From VRUE01 sp963817945 (lineage in GTDB: Bacteria; Actinomycetota; Thermoleophilia; Solirubrobacterales; 70-9): a stretch of 64,000 nt of DNA. Positions 42,277 to 49,995 of this stretch are shown one piece after another. A program made the translations under genes and the position numbers. The stretch spans positions 186,001 through 250,000 of the forward strand of contig CAWFQH010000002.1 in NCBI GenBank assembly GCA_963817945.1. Direction: 5' to 3'. A model generated the notes under the pieces. It saw only the letters and a program-made list of their open reading frames with translations, was not told the origin of the DNA and did no database searches. Numbering within the stretch: position 1 is the stretch's first letter; each line of letters opens with the position of its first letter.

Positions 42277-43266
42277 TCAGCTGTAGTCGTGCCAGCCGGC
42301 GAACTCACGCCCGGCGAAGTCCTGCAGCGCGGCGACGTCGGCGCCGAAGCGACCGCGGACCGTCTCGAAGAGATCGTCGGGCAGCGTCGGCTTTGGCGCC
42401 GGGGGCTTCTCCGGATCGTGGACGACCTTCTCGACGACCCAGCGCAGGGACTCCGGCAGGCGATCGAAGTTGCGGTCGAATGAGCGTAGGCCCGGCAGTT
42501 TCACCAGCTTCTCCATCACCTGGTATTTGTCGCCCTGCTTGGCGCTCGACTTCTCCCACTCGCGGTCGAACTGCTCGGAAATGAAGTCCTCGTCGACGCC
42601 GGCGAAGCGGAAGGCCTTGCGCATCGTCTCCTCGCGTTCGGTCTGTAGCTCCTCCTGCGTGATGATCTCGATCTGGGAACGGTCGAACAGCTCCAGGTAG
42701 GCCTGCAGCTGCATCCAGTACTTGGAGCGGTGCATGTAGGAGCTGTCGGGGTCCGAGAGGGTCGGGATCAGCTCACGCGTCTCGTAGCCGGCGCCGGTCG
42801 CGTGCACCCAGTGCGAGAGGATCCGCTTGATCGGGTCGCGCACCATGTAGAGCAGGCGGGCGTCGGGGCAGTGCTCGCGGATCCGCTGCGGCACGCCCTC
42901 GAAGGAGGGCAGGTTGGTGTAGTGGGGCGAGGACTCGCCGCGCACCGGGAAGCGATCGTCGAAGCGGCTCGCGTACCAGTCGAGGCCGAGATCCCAGTTC
43001 AGCTCCTCGACGAAGAAGTTGAGCTCCTTCGGCTTCGACATCTGGATTTGCGGGTGCAGGCCGAGGTAGTGGTGGATGCTGGTCGTGCCGCACTTCAGCC
43101 CGCCGATGATGATCAGGTTCGGCAGCTGCGCGTGGCGTTTGCGGCGGCGGCGGAAGCGGCTGCGGCGGTCGCCCGTGTAGCGCTCGCGGGCACGGGCGCA
43201 CATCGCTTCGTCGGCGGGGTCTGGACGCAGTGCTGGGGTCGTCGCGGTGGTCTCGGGCTCTGACAC
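42277..43266 (-). CDS. Sulfotransferase
   Basis: A 329-residue PAPS-dependent sulfotransferase that would sulfate a lipid or saccharide. The 5'-phosphosulfate loop is IIIGGLKCGTTSIHHYL and the 3'-phosphate motif is LLYMVRDPIKRILSHW. The N-terminal RRSRFRRRRKRH is strongly basic and there is no clear membrane helix. GTG 43266 chosen from the intergenic limits; a shorter form from ATG 43203 keeps all motifs. Divergent from the membrane protein at 43288 by 21 bp, so the promoters overlap. Sulfated lipids occur in actinobacterial envelopes; substrate unknown. Confidence 0.85.
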   Translation of the reverse strand: MSEPETTATTPALRPDPADEAMCARARERYTGDRRSRFRRRRKRHAQLPNLIIIGGLKCGTTSIHHYLGLHPQIQMSKPKELNFFVEELNWDLGLDWYASRFDDRFPVRGESSPHYTNLPSFEGVPQRIREHCPDARLLYMVRDPIKRILSHWVHATGAGYETRELIPTLSDPDSSYMHRSKYWMQLQAYLELFDRSQIEIITQEELQTEREETMRKAFRFAGVDEDFISEQFDREWEKSSAKQGDKYQVMEKLVKLPGLRSFDRNFDRLPESLRWVVEKVVHDPEKPPAPKPTLPDDLFETVRGRFGADVAALQDFAGREFAGWHDYS

Positions 43267-43287
43267 GAGCGGGCTAGTGTAGCTGCG

Positions 43288-44277
43288 ATGCCACTCGCCG
43301 ACTTCAGCTCCAGCTTCGAGGCATTTGGCCGCGCCGCGACCGAGTTCTTCGGCAACCTCTCCCGCATCGACTGGACGGCGATCGCGATCGCGCTCGCCTT
43401 CCTCGCGGCGATGCAGCTCGCCCGTGCCTGGGCCTGGCGCAACGTCCTCCGCGCCGCCTATCCGCAGGCCCGCATCTCCTTTCTGCCCCTCAGCGCGGCC
43501 TACCTGGCGGGTGCCGGAATCAACGCGATCGTGCCGGCGCGAGCCGGCGACGTGACCAAAGTCTTCCTCGTCAAGCGCCAGATCCCCGACTCCTCCTACC
43601 CGGCGGTCACGTCGTCCTTCCTGGTGCAGACGGTTTTCGACACGACCGTCGGGCTGCTGGTGCTCGGCTACGCGATCACCCAGGGGCTGTTGCCCGAGCC
43701 GCCGCAACTGCCGAACCTGCCGGCGTTCGAGCTCTCCTTTTGGGCCGAGCACCCGCGGATCTTCCTGATCGTCACCGGCGCGCTGCTGCTGGCGGCTGCG
43801 ATCGCTGTCTACCTGCTGGCCCACCGGGTTCGCCGCTTCTGGGACCGGGTCAAACAGGGCGTGATCATCCTCGGGACGCCCCGCCGCTACCTGCGCGAGG
43901 TCGCCGCCTGGCAGGGGGTCGGCTGGCTCTGCCGCTTCGCCGCCTTCTGGTTCTTCCTCGAGGCCTTCGGCATCGGTGGCTCTGTTGGCAACGTGATGCT
44001 GGTGATGAGCGTGCAGGCGATCGCCAACATAGTCCCCTTCACCCCCGGTGGCGCCGGCGCCCAGCAGGCCCTTCTCGTCGCCACCCTCCACGGCCCCTCG
44101 CGCAGCGTCGTCCTCGCCTACTCGGTCGGCACCCAGATCGCGATGGCGGCCTGGTCGGTCGTGCTCGGCTTCGTCGCGATCCTGCTGGTCTTCCGCACGA
44201 CGGACTGGCGCGGCCTGATCCGCCAGGCGGAGGAAGACCAGGCGCTCGAGGCCAAGGCGCCGGCCGAGGCGGGCTAG
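43288..44277 (+). CDS. YbhN/UPF0104-type integral membrane protein (LPG synthetase TM-like)
   Basis: A 329-residue membrane protein of the family including AglD and the flippase half of MprF (PF03706-like). About eight transmembrane helices. Landmarks are AYLAGAGINAIVPARAGDVTKVFLVKR and VPFTPGGAGAQQALLVA, which are the conserved PxRxG and TPGGxG motifs. Proteins of this family are thought to move or handle lipid-linked substrates. Its stop abuts the degraded gene copy on the opposite strand. Confidence 0.85.
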   Translation: MPLADFSSSFEAFGRAATEFFGNLSRIDWTAIAIALAFLAAMQLARAWAWRNVLRAAYPQARISFLPLSAAYLAGAGINAIVPARAGDVTKVFLVKRQIPDSSYPAVTSSFLVQTVFDTTVGLLVLGYAITQGLLPEPPQLPNLPAFELSFWAEHPRIFLIVTGALLLAAAIAVYLLAHRVRRFWDRVKQGVIILGTPRRYLREVAAWQGVGWLCRFAAFWFFLEAFGIGGSVGNVMLVMSVQAIANIVPFTPGGAGAQQALLVATLHGPSRSVVLAYSVGTQIAMAAWSVVLGFVAILLVFRTTDWRGLIRQAEEDQALEAKAPAEAG

Positions 44278-44425
44278 CTCGACCAGCCGGGGTAGCGCCC
44301 CGCACCCGCCAGCGCGGTTCCTCGCTGGGGGCGAACTCGCCGCCTCGACCCGGGCGGTCGGCGCGGTGGACAACGCGCTCCCATCCCAGGCCAGGTAGGT
44401 AAAGCCCGTTAGTAATTGAACGCCG
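44278..44425 (-). pseudogene. Frameshifted remnant of the 3' part of the secreted-protein gene at 44883-45569
   Basis: Read on the minus strand, one frame gives TNGLYLPGLGWERVVHRAD and then EFAPSEEPRWRVRG; a shift into another frame then gives RYPGWSS followed by a stop. The intact gene nearby has WLYRPGLGWSRVVQRATQAD, FPANETPPWQWRVDG and LYPGWSS in the same order. A central segment is missing and at least one frameshift is present. The gene-free 207 bp from 44278 to 44484 thus hold this partial copy and the promoter region of the small membrane protein. Confidence 0.7.
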
Positions 44426-44484
44426 CCGCGGCGTTGGAACAGGTGGTCGGGTAACGCCGCCAGTCGGTATGGGTACGTTCCGGC

Positions 44485-44850
44485 ATGAACACCAAGGCGC
44501 GCGTCATCCTCACGATGGTCCTTGGAATTGTGATGGGCGTGACCACCTGGCTGAGCGCCGAATGGTCTTCGCCACCGGGGTCCGGATATGTCTTGTGGAC
44601 CCTCATAATTCTCGTACCTTTGATCGTCGGTCGATGGTGGGTCTTGGCTGCCCTCGCGGGTCGGCTTATCGCCTTGGTGGCTCTTCAACTGACCGACCAC
44701 ATGTTTCACGACTCTGATGGCTATGAAGCAGCGCTCAGCTACCTGAGCATTGCGGGCCTGGTCATTTTCGGGCTCTTCATGCTGATCTTGGTCGGCATTC
44801 GAATGGCGTTCGATCTCTGGCGCGATCGCAGAGTGACCGCCAATTCGTAA
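44485..44850 (+). CDS. Small membrane protein with atypical base composition
   Basis: A 121-residue protein with four predicted helices (VILTMVLGIVMGVTTWL, VLWTLIILVPLIVGRWWVL, AALAGRLIALVALQL, LSIAGLVIFGLFMLILVGI). No family recognised. Its codon use (att, ctt, gta, ttg, cga, aat) is clearly less GC-biased than that of its neighbours, suggesting recent acquisition. It lies between the degraded partial copy and the intact copy of the same secreted-protein gene, which read on the opposite strand. Confidence 0.65.
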   Translation: MNTKARVILTMVLGIVMGVTTWLSAEWSSPPGSGYVLWTLIILVPLIVGRWWVLAALAGRLIALVALQLTDHMFHDSDGYEAALSYLSIAGLVIFGLFMLILVGIRMAFDLWRDRRVTANS

Positions 44851-44882
44851 GCACTGTCTGTGTGTCCAGTTGACTGCGGTCC

Positions 44883-45569
44883 CTAGCTAGACCAGCCCGG
44901 GTAGAGACCGTCGACCCTCCATTGCCAAGGTGGCGTTTCGTTGGCGGGGAAGTCGTAGTGGTTGCGGCCGGGGAGCGTCTCGAGCGGGACGAGCATCGGA
45001 TCGTCCTTGAGAAGGACCGCGGTCCCCGACGCGGCATCGACATCGGCCTGGGTTGCGCGTTGGACGACCCGGGACCAGCCGAGGCCAGGCCGGTAGAGCC
45101 AGTAGGTCACCTCGACCCAGCCCAGCGTGCGGCGGCGGTCGGCGACCGCGGTGAAGGCGGTCGTGCGGCGTCCCGAGGCGGTCAACGCGTCGGTGCCAGG
45201 GCGAGGCACGGCGCAGCTCTCGCGGCGGCAGCGGCGGAAGTCGACCGGGAGCAAAGGTAGGCCCGAGGGGCCGCGGCGCGCCTGCGGGGCCGGCGCCAGC
45301 GCCCGCAGCAGACGTGCCAGGGGCCAGCCGTAGGCGGGGACCAGGGGATGGCGGCGGCAGGGGCCCGGCAGTCGCGGCGCGCAGGCGATCCGGCGCGAGA
45401 TCGTTCCGGCCAGATCGCGTCCCGCCTCGATCTCCCCCTCGGCGGCGATCGCCGAGATGGCGACCAGCAGCAGCAGCGCGATCAGCGCCGCCAGGCCGGC
45501 CTGCTCGACGCTGGCGGCGCCGGTTTCGCCCCGTTGCCGGCGGCGCTCCTGTCCCCGTCCTCGTCGCAT
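44883..45569 (-). CDS. TadE/Flp-like prepilin-type secreted protein
   Basis: A 228-residue protein. After a basic start (RRGRGQERRRQRGETG) comes GAASVEQAGLAALIALLLLVAISAIA, the pattern of class III (Flp/TadE-like) prepilin leaders: Gly, then Glu at +5, then a hydrophobic helix. The remainder is Arg-rich with four or more Cys (IACAPRLPGPC, RRCRRESCAV) and a C-terminal LYRPGLGWSRVV...GLYPGWSS. Function unknown; a pseudopilin or surface protein is plausible although no tad genes are nearby. A broken partial duplicate lies about 460 bp downstream. Confidence 0.7.
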   Translation of the reverse strand: MRRGRGQERRRQRGETGAASVEQAGLAALIALLLLVAISAIAAEGEIEAGRDLAGTISRRIACAPRLPGPCRRHPLVPAYGWPLARLLRALAPAPQARRGPSGLPLLPVDFRRCRRESCAVPRPGTDALTASGRRTTAFTAVADRRRTLGWVEVTYWLYRPGLGWSRVVQRATQADVDAASGTAVLLKDDPMLVPLETLPGRNHYDFPANETPPWQWRVDGLYPGWSS

Positions 45570-45686
45570 GCGACCGACGCTAGGGCGGTGCGTCGCACAC
45601 GTGGTGCGCCGGGTGCGCCGATTCAGGAACGGCTGTGTGACAAGACCGCTTCGCCGGTGCCCCCCGACCTGCTTACATTCGCGGGA

Positions 45687-45956
45687 ATGGAGGGCGGAGC
45701 CTTCAACCTGTTCGGCGACCCCGACGAGTTCCGCGAGCGGATGGAGGAGCTGGCCGAGCAGATGCAGTCCTCGCAGCGGGTCGCCTGGGCCGACAACGCG
45801 ATCAAGCTGGCGGTCGAGCTGACCGTCGCCTCGGTTGCCCGCCTCGACCTCTCCGGCTCCAGCGATGAGCAGGCGATGCAGGTCCGCGACGCGATCCGCG
45901 TCCTCTTCCCCGAGGCGGTCACCCTGGTCCGTGAGGCCAGGGAAGGTCTGTCCTAG
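45687..45956 (+). CDS. Small hypothetical protein
   Basis: An 89-residue acidic protein (MEGGAFNLFGDPDEFRERMEELAEQMQSSQRVAWADNAIKLAVELTVASVARLD...). Predicted mostly helical and soluble; codon use matches the surroundings. No recognised domain. Start chosen at ATG 45687; a GTG start farther upstream is possible. It is divergent from the TadE/Flp-like gene and convergent with the carbonic anhydrase gene. Confidence 0.6.
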   Translation: MEGGAFNLFGDPDEFRERMEELAEQMQSSQRVAWADNAIKLAVELTVASVARLDLSGSSDEQAMQVRDAIRVLFPEAVTLVREAREGLS

Positions 45957-45971
45957 CGCCCCGGCCCGGCT

Positions 45972-46418
45972 TTAGGCCAGGGGATCGTCGACCGTCACCT
46001 CGCGCAGGCGATGGGTGTCGACGTCGTAGACGAAACCGCGCACGGACTCGCGGCTGGCGAGGAAGGCAGAGCGGCGGACGCGGAGAATCGACTGCGCGAC
46101 GTCGGCATCGACGTCGGAGAAGGACTCGATCGCGAAGGGAGGATCCTCGCCGCTCGCCTCTCGCAGCTCCACGCGAAAGCCGTCGTCGCTGAGCTTTTCC
46201 ATGCCGCAGTCGGTGTGGTGGACGAGGATCACCTCGCGGGTGCCGAGCCGGCGCTGGGAGATCGCCAGCGAGCGGATCACGTCGTCGGTCACGACGCCGC
46301 CGGCGTTGCGCAGCACATGGGCATCGCCGGGGTCGAGCCCTAGCGCACCGAGGACGTCGAGACGGCAGTCCATGCAGGTGACGATCGCGATCCCCTTGGC
46401 TGGGCTGGCGCTGCCCAT
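45972..46418 (-). CDS. Beta-class carbonic anhydrase
   Basis: A 148-residue zinc enzyme interconverting CO2 and bicarbonate. Zinc ligands Cys15, His68 and Cys71 (TCMDCR... HHTDCGM) and the catalytic dyad Asp17-Arg19 are in place; LRNAGGVVTDDVIRSLAISQRRLGTREVILV is typical of the short actinobacterial type (Rv1284-like). Bicarbonate could feed the biotin carboxylase reactions, which is inference. The ATG shares one base with the stop of the upstream zinc-ribbon gene, so the two are translationally coupled. Confidence 0.9.
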   Translation of the reverse strand: MGSASPAKGIAIVTCMDCRLDVLGALGLDPGDAHVLRNAGGVVTDDVIRSLAISQRRLGTREVILVHHTDCGMEKLSDDGFRVELREASGEDPPFAIESFSDVDADVAQSILRVRRSAFLASRESVRGFVYDVDTHRLREVTVDDPLA

Positions 46419-47047
46419 CAGAGCACCTCCGTCCTCAGGGTCACGGCGCTTCCCCGGCCGGCGGCAGCCGCGACCGTCTCCAAGGGTATTGCGACGAGCA
46501 GGGCCGGCACCGCGACGACGACGCTGATCAGCGCGTCGAGGCGGCGCTGCCACGGCCGCTCCGCCGGGGTCGCGATTCCCTTGTGGAGGGCGCCGAGGGC
46601 GACGTTGCGGCCGAAGGTGAAGCCGTTGAGAACCGTTTGCCACATCGTCGCGATTCCCTGGCCGGGCGCCCAGCGCGGTGCCTTCACGACCTGGTCGCGG
46701 CGGGCGACGAGGCGGCGCACGGCCTCGACCGTGAACAGGCAGCACGCCGAGGGCTCCAGGGCGGCCCAGCCGGAGCCGCCGAGCCAAGCCGAGAGAGAGG
46801 CTCGGTTAGCGAGCCGCAGCGCCTCGCCGTCGCGGAGCCCATCGAGCTCGCGCAGGGCCTCCTCGGCACTTGGCGGCGGTCCGGCGACGCCGAGCCCGCA
46901 GCTCTCGCAGCGCCGCACCGGTCCGGCGCTAGCGGGCCCACTGTCGACCCAGCCGAATAGCGGCTCGCCGCAGGCTGGGCAGGGCGGATTCTCGGGACCG
47001 GCGCCCGCCTCGAGGGGCACCACCGGGGTGCGTTGCGCTTGGCTCAC
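46418..47047 (-). CDS. Zinc-ribbon membrane protein coupled to carbonic anhydrase
   Basis: A 209-residue protein of unknown function. A four-Cys zinc ribbon (PPCPACGEPLFGW ... RRCESCGLG, residues ~22-58) is followed by an acidic/Leu helical middle (SAEEALRELDGLRDGEALRLANRAS), FLxVEAVRRLVARRD, then a C-terminal hydrophobic helix ISVVVAVPALLVAIPLETVAAAAG. GTG start. Zinc-ribbon plus C-terminal anchor proteins of this type are common in Thermoleophilia, but I know no function. The overlap TGATG ties it to the carbonic anhydrase. Confidence 0.7.
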   Translation of the reverse strand: MSQAQRTPVVPLEAGAGPENPPCPACGEPLFGWVDSGPASAGPVRRCESCGLGVAGPPPSAEEALRELDGLRDGEALRLANRASLSAWLGGSGWAALEPSACCLFTVEAVRRLVARRDQVVKAPRWAPGQGIATMWQTVLNGFTFGRNVALGALHKGIATPAERPWQRRLDALISVVVAVPALLVAIPLETVAAAAGRGSAVTLRTEVL

Positions 47048-47066
47048 GGTCGGTAGCGTACGCGCC

Positions 47067-47513
47067 GTGCAGCTTCGCGAGATCATGACCGCCGGCGTCA
47101 TCACCGCCGCGCCCGAGGCCAGCGTCGTCTCGGTCGCACGCCAGATGCGCGACAGCCGCGTCGGCTCTGTCGTGATCGTCGACCCGGGCGGCTCGCCGGT
47201 GGCGATGGTCACCGACCGTGACCTCGCGGTTCGGGCCTTGGCCGAGGAAGTACCGCCCGAGGCGCCGGTCGGCGAGTACGCCTCGCGACCACTCGTCTGC
47301 GGCGAGCCCGAGATGGAGCTCGACGAGGCGGCGGCGCTGATGGTCCAGCACCGTGTGCGCCGCCTACCCGTCGTCGACGACGGTAGGCTCGCCGGCATCG
47401 TCACGCTCGACGACATCGCCGTCCGCACGGGCAACCTCGAGGTAGCGCAGCGGATGACCGCCGAGGTGATCGAGGGCGCACTGCCCCAGTTCTACTTCCA
47501 CGAGCGGGGCTGA
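47067..47513 (+). CDS. CBS-domain pair protein
   Basis: A 148-residue protein made of two CBS domains (residues ~1-60 MTAGVITAAPEASVVSVARQMRDSRVGSVVIVD and ~70-130 PLVCGEPEMELDEAAALMVQHRVRRLPVVDDGRLAGIVTLDDIA). These pairs bind adenine nucleotides and act as small regulatory modules. GTG start, divergent from the zinc-ribbon gene by 19 bp. The following membrane-protein gene starts 10 bp after its stop, so they may be an operon. Confidence 0.88.
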   Translation: MQLREIMTAGVITAAPEASVVSVARQMRDSRVGSVVIVDPGGSPVAMVTDRDLAVRALAEEVPPEAPVGEYASRPLVCGEPEMELDEAAALMVQHRVRRLPVVDDGRLAGIVTLDDIAVRTGNLEVAQRMTAEVIEGALPQFYFHERG

Positions 47514-47523
47514 GAGAGCCCGC

Positions 47524-48429
47524 ATGTCGCCGAGCAGGGACGAGGTCCTGGCCAGGGAGCGTCGCTGGGCGCTGCCGGTCGCGCTTGCGACCTTGGCCGG
47601 GGTCGCGCTTCTGGTCGCCGCCACCTTCGTCGTCGGCGCGGTTAGCGGCGACGGCGACGCCGAGGTGCTGAGGTCGGTCGACGACCACGCCGGCGCCGTC
47701 ACCGCCTCGGCCCTGATGCAGGGCCTCGCCTTCCTCCTCCTCGTCGCGCCGCTCTTCTACCTCTTCCGCGCCGTGCAGGCACGCAGCGAGCGGGTCCGCG
47801 GGCAGCTGATAGGCCTCGTGGTCGCCGCGCCCCTCTTCCTCGCGGTGGCCGCGATCTTGACCGCGGTCGCGACCACCGACGCTGCCTCGGAGTTCGTCGC
47901 CGGCAAGGCGACCGCCGAGCTCAGCCGGGCCGAGGCGATCGACGATTGCAGCGAGGAGGAGCGTGACGACGCCGACGCCTTCCGTGGCGACTACGGCAAA
48001 GGCCCTGCGTCGATGCAGCGCTGCGCGACGACGAAGGTGGACGACGACCGGGCCGAAGACGCGATCTCCAACGCGCCAGTGCGCGGGGTGGCGACCGGGT
48101 TCGGCTTCGGCGGTCGCATCGGCCTCGCCTTCGCGCTTCTCTACACCTCCCTCTGGGGACTCCGGACCGGCCTGCTGAGCCGCTTCTGGGGCTCGCTTGG
48201 GATGGCGATGGGAGCGGCGGCGCTCCTCCTCTTGGTCCAGTTCACGCTGATCTGGTTCCTCTACTTCGCCCTGCTCGTCGCCGGCTGGGTGCCGGGCGGG
48301 CGTCCGCCGGCCTGGGCAGCCGGCGAGGCGATTCCCTGGCCCACCCCGGGCGAGAAAGCCGCCGGCGAATTAGGTCCAGCTTCCGCCGAGGAGGAGAAGC
48401 CCCTGGACGACGAGAGGCAGCCTCGGTAG
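47524..48429 (+). CDS. Integral membrane protein, unknown function
   Basis: A 301-residue membrane protein with about five helices (ALPVALATLAGVALLVAATFVVGAV, LMQGLAFLLLVAPLFYLF, GLVVAAPLFLAVAAILTAVA, FGGRIGLAFALLYTSLWGL, MGAAALLLLVQFTLIWFLYFALLVAGW) and a soluble acidic loop of ~60 residues (AEAIDDCSEEERDDADAFRGDYG) between the third and fourth. No family I can name. The last ~6 codons lie in the left arm of a nested inverted repeat that also forms the end of the convergent thyX gene. Confidence 0.72.
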   Translation: MSPSRDEVLARERRWALPVALATLAGVALLVAATFVVGAVSGDGDAEVLRSVDDHAGAVTASALMQGLAFLLLVAPLFYLFRAVQARSERVRGQLIGLVVAAPLFLAVAAILTAVATTDAASEFVAGKATAELSRAEAIDDCSEEERDDADAFRGDYGKGPASMQRCATTKVDDDRAEDAISNAPVRGVATGFGFGGRIGLAFALLYTSLWGLRTGLLSRFWGSLGMAMGAAALLLLVQFTLIWFLYFALLVAGWVPGGRPPAWAAGEAIPWPTPGEKAAGELGPASAEEEKPLDDERQPR

Positions 48430-48528
48430 AGGTGGAGCGTCTTGTACTTTTCCCGCGCCGCCGCTAGCGGACAGCCGCTGCGTGTGTTCGGGAAAAGTTA
48501 AGCGGAACCTCTGCCGAGGCTGCCTCTC
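48412..48528. repeat. Nested inverted repeat spanning the ends of two convergent genes
   Basis: Outer arms 48412-48433 and 48507-48528 (22 bp, one mismatch that is a G-U pair in plus-strand RNA), then ACTTTTCCCG (48446-48455) / CGGGAAAAGT (48489-48498), then AGCGG/CCGCT at the centre. The left arm encodes the C-terminus of the 47524 membrane protein; the right arms encode the last ~21 residues of thyX. Same three-level plan as 20866-20986 and 31499-31617. Confidence 0.88.
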
Positions 48529-49462
48529 TCCCCTCCGGTCCCTTTCCCAACGGATTGCCCTCTCCCGGCACTTCCTTGCGGTACGGGAGCCAACCGCGGA
48601 AGTTGCCGCTCCACTCGCCCTGCTCCAGCTCGGCGGCGGTCAAGGGCCGGGCCGGGTGCTCGAGGGGGGACATGTGGCCGCTGGAGAGCAGGCGATCGTG
48701 GAGCTCGACGTCCGCGCTCGGGTCGCGCTGGCCGGCGTGGGTCAGGTAGCTGACGCGGGCGCAGCGCCCGGCTGAGATCTTGATCAGCTGCTCGCTCGAC
48801 AGCCCCTCGCGGCGATCCTCAGGGCGGACGAGCGGGAGGTGCCACTCACCGTGCTCGAGGCTCGCCGGCTCGGAGGCTCTCATCGCGTCCCTCATCAGCT
48901 CGGCGATCAGACGGATCTCCGGCTGGGCGTCGGGATGGCAGCGCAGGTTCCAGAAGTTGTCCCACTCGGTCGCGGTGACGATCACGGTGTGCCACATGAA
49001 GGGCTCGAGCAGCCGGTTGGCGACTTGCTTGTGGACGTTCAGCCACTCCTCCGGGCGCGCCTTCTCGCGCTGAGCCGTTTCCACCTTTCCCAGCAGGTCT
49101 AGCGGCGCCTCAGCCGCAGCCGATGCCGGGTCGGTCACCAGGCCGAGCACTCTGCGCACTGCGTCGTCGCGCGCGGCCAGCCACTCGCGCTCCGCCGCCA
49201 GCTTCTTCTCTCCCTCCAGCGGGACACCCGCCTGCATGCCGGGTTGGTTAGAGCCAAACTCGACCGGGACGTAGGGGTCCTCCAGCACGCGCTTCAGCTG
49301 CTTGAAGATCGGTATCGCCCGTGAGCTGGCCGAATTGCGCGAGAAGACGCGATGGGTATTGAACTCGGCGAGGACGAAACGCGGGAAGGTCGCCTCGAGC
49401 GTGGTCAGCCGGTGACCGGCCGGGGAGATCGAATCGGCGAGGACTTTTGCGTCGAAGCTCAT
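48464..49462 (-). CDS. thyX: Flavin-dependent thymidylate synthase, long divergent type
   Basis: A 332-residue ThyX-family enzyme making dTMP from dUMP with FAD and methylene-tetrahydrofolate. The motif reads HRVFSRNSASSR (residues 37-48), matching HRxxSxNxxSxR although the usual first Arg is Thr36. SAGRCARVSYL and SSGHMSPLEHPA carry the nucleotide-side residues. It is about 80-100 residues longer than the classical enzyme and resembles the larger phage/actinobacterial branch. Residues ~312-332 are encoded by a nested repeat, so the C-terminus may not be ancestral. Confidence 0.82.
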   Translation of the reverse strand: MSFDAKVLADSISPAGHRLTTLEATFPRFVLAEFNTHRVFSRNSASSRAIPIFKQLKRVLEDPYVPVEFGSNQPGMQAGVPLEGEKKLAAEREWLAARDDAVRRVLGLVTDPASAAAEAPLDLLGKVETAQREKARPEEWLNVHKQVANRLLEPFMWHTVIVTATEWDNFWNLRCHPDAQPEIRLIAELMRDAMRASEPASLEHGEWHLPLVRPEDRREGLSSEQLIKISAGRCARVSYLTHAGQRDPSADVELHDRLLSSGHMSPLEHPARPLTAAELEQGEWSGNFRGWLPYRKEVPGEGNPLGKGPEGREAASAEVPLNFSRTHAAAVR

Positions 49463-49524
49463 CGGGCGTCCAAGCTCTCAATCGCTCCGGACGGACCAGT
49501 GAGGGGCGTAATGGCCCAACATGC

Positions 49525-49884
49525 TCAGTTTCTACCCTTCGGCGGGGCGGCCATGAACTCGACGCGGTGGCCGCCCGGCAGGGTGACGAAAGCGCGCGGC
49601 TCGCCCCACAGCTCGCGGTGGCGCTCGGGGCCGTGGCCCGTCTCCTCCAGCGCGGCGAAGGTCGCCTCGAAGTCCTCGACGACGACGGCCGGATGGCCGA
49701 TTACCGGGACCGTGGCGTGCTCGGTGTGGATCAGGTGCACCTGCGTCCCCCGGCGCTCGAGCCAGGTGAAGTTCTCGCCCAGCGCCGCGGGCACCGGGAC
49801 CGGTTCGAAGCCGAGCAGCTGCAGGCATTCCGAACAGGCCTCGACCTGGTCTGGTTCGACCTCGATGGAGACGTGGTGCAGCAC
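49525..49884 (-). CDS. VOC/glyoxalase-family protein
   Basis: A 119-residue single-domain vicinal-oxygen-chelate protein. MLHHVSIEVEPDQVEACSECLQLLGFEPVPVP is the first beta-alpha-beta unit, and VHLIHTEHATVP ... GHPAVVVEDFEATFAAL ... LPGGHRVEFMAAP the second; His4, His-rich middle and Glu near the C-terminus are plausible metal ligands. Substrate unknown. A perfect 19-bp hairpin stands 55 bp upstream and ends the previous transcript. Confidence 0.82.
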   Translation of the reverse strand: MLHHVSIEVEPDQVEACSECLQLLGFEPVPVPAALGENFTWLERRGTQVHLIHTEHATVPVIGHPAVVVEDFEATFAALEETGHGPERHRELWGEPRAFVTLPGGHRVEFMAAPPKGRN

Positions 49885-49938
49885 CGCAGCCCAGGATAGG
49901 CACCTCCGACCGCCAGTCAGGGGCCCCCGATCCTGTGC

Positions 49939-49983
49939 CGAGTTCGACCTTTGTCAAACATGGGTTGACAAAGGTCGAACTCG
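49939..49983 (-). terminator. Perfect 19-bp hairpin after the AEC transporter gene
   Basis: Arms 49939-49957 and 49965-49983 (CGAGTTCGACCTTTGTCAA and its complement) pair perfectly around a 7-nt loop. It lies 13 bp after the transporter stop on the minus strand and before the VOC gene. The stem is long and only partly GC-rich, and no U-run follows, so factor-dependent or attenuator use is also possible. Confidence 0.65.
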
Positions 49984-49995
49984 CTCATCTTGTGG

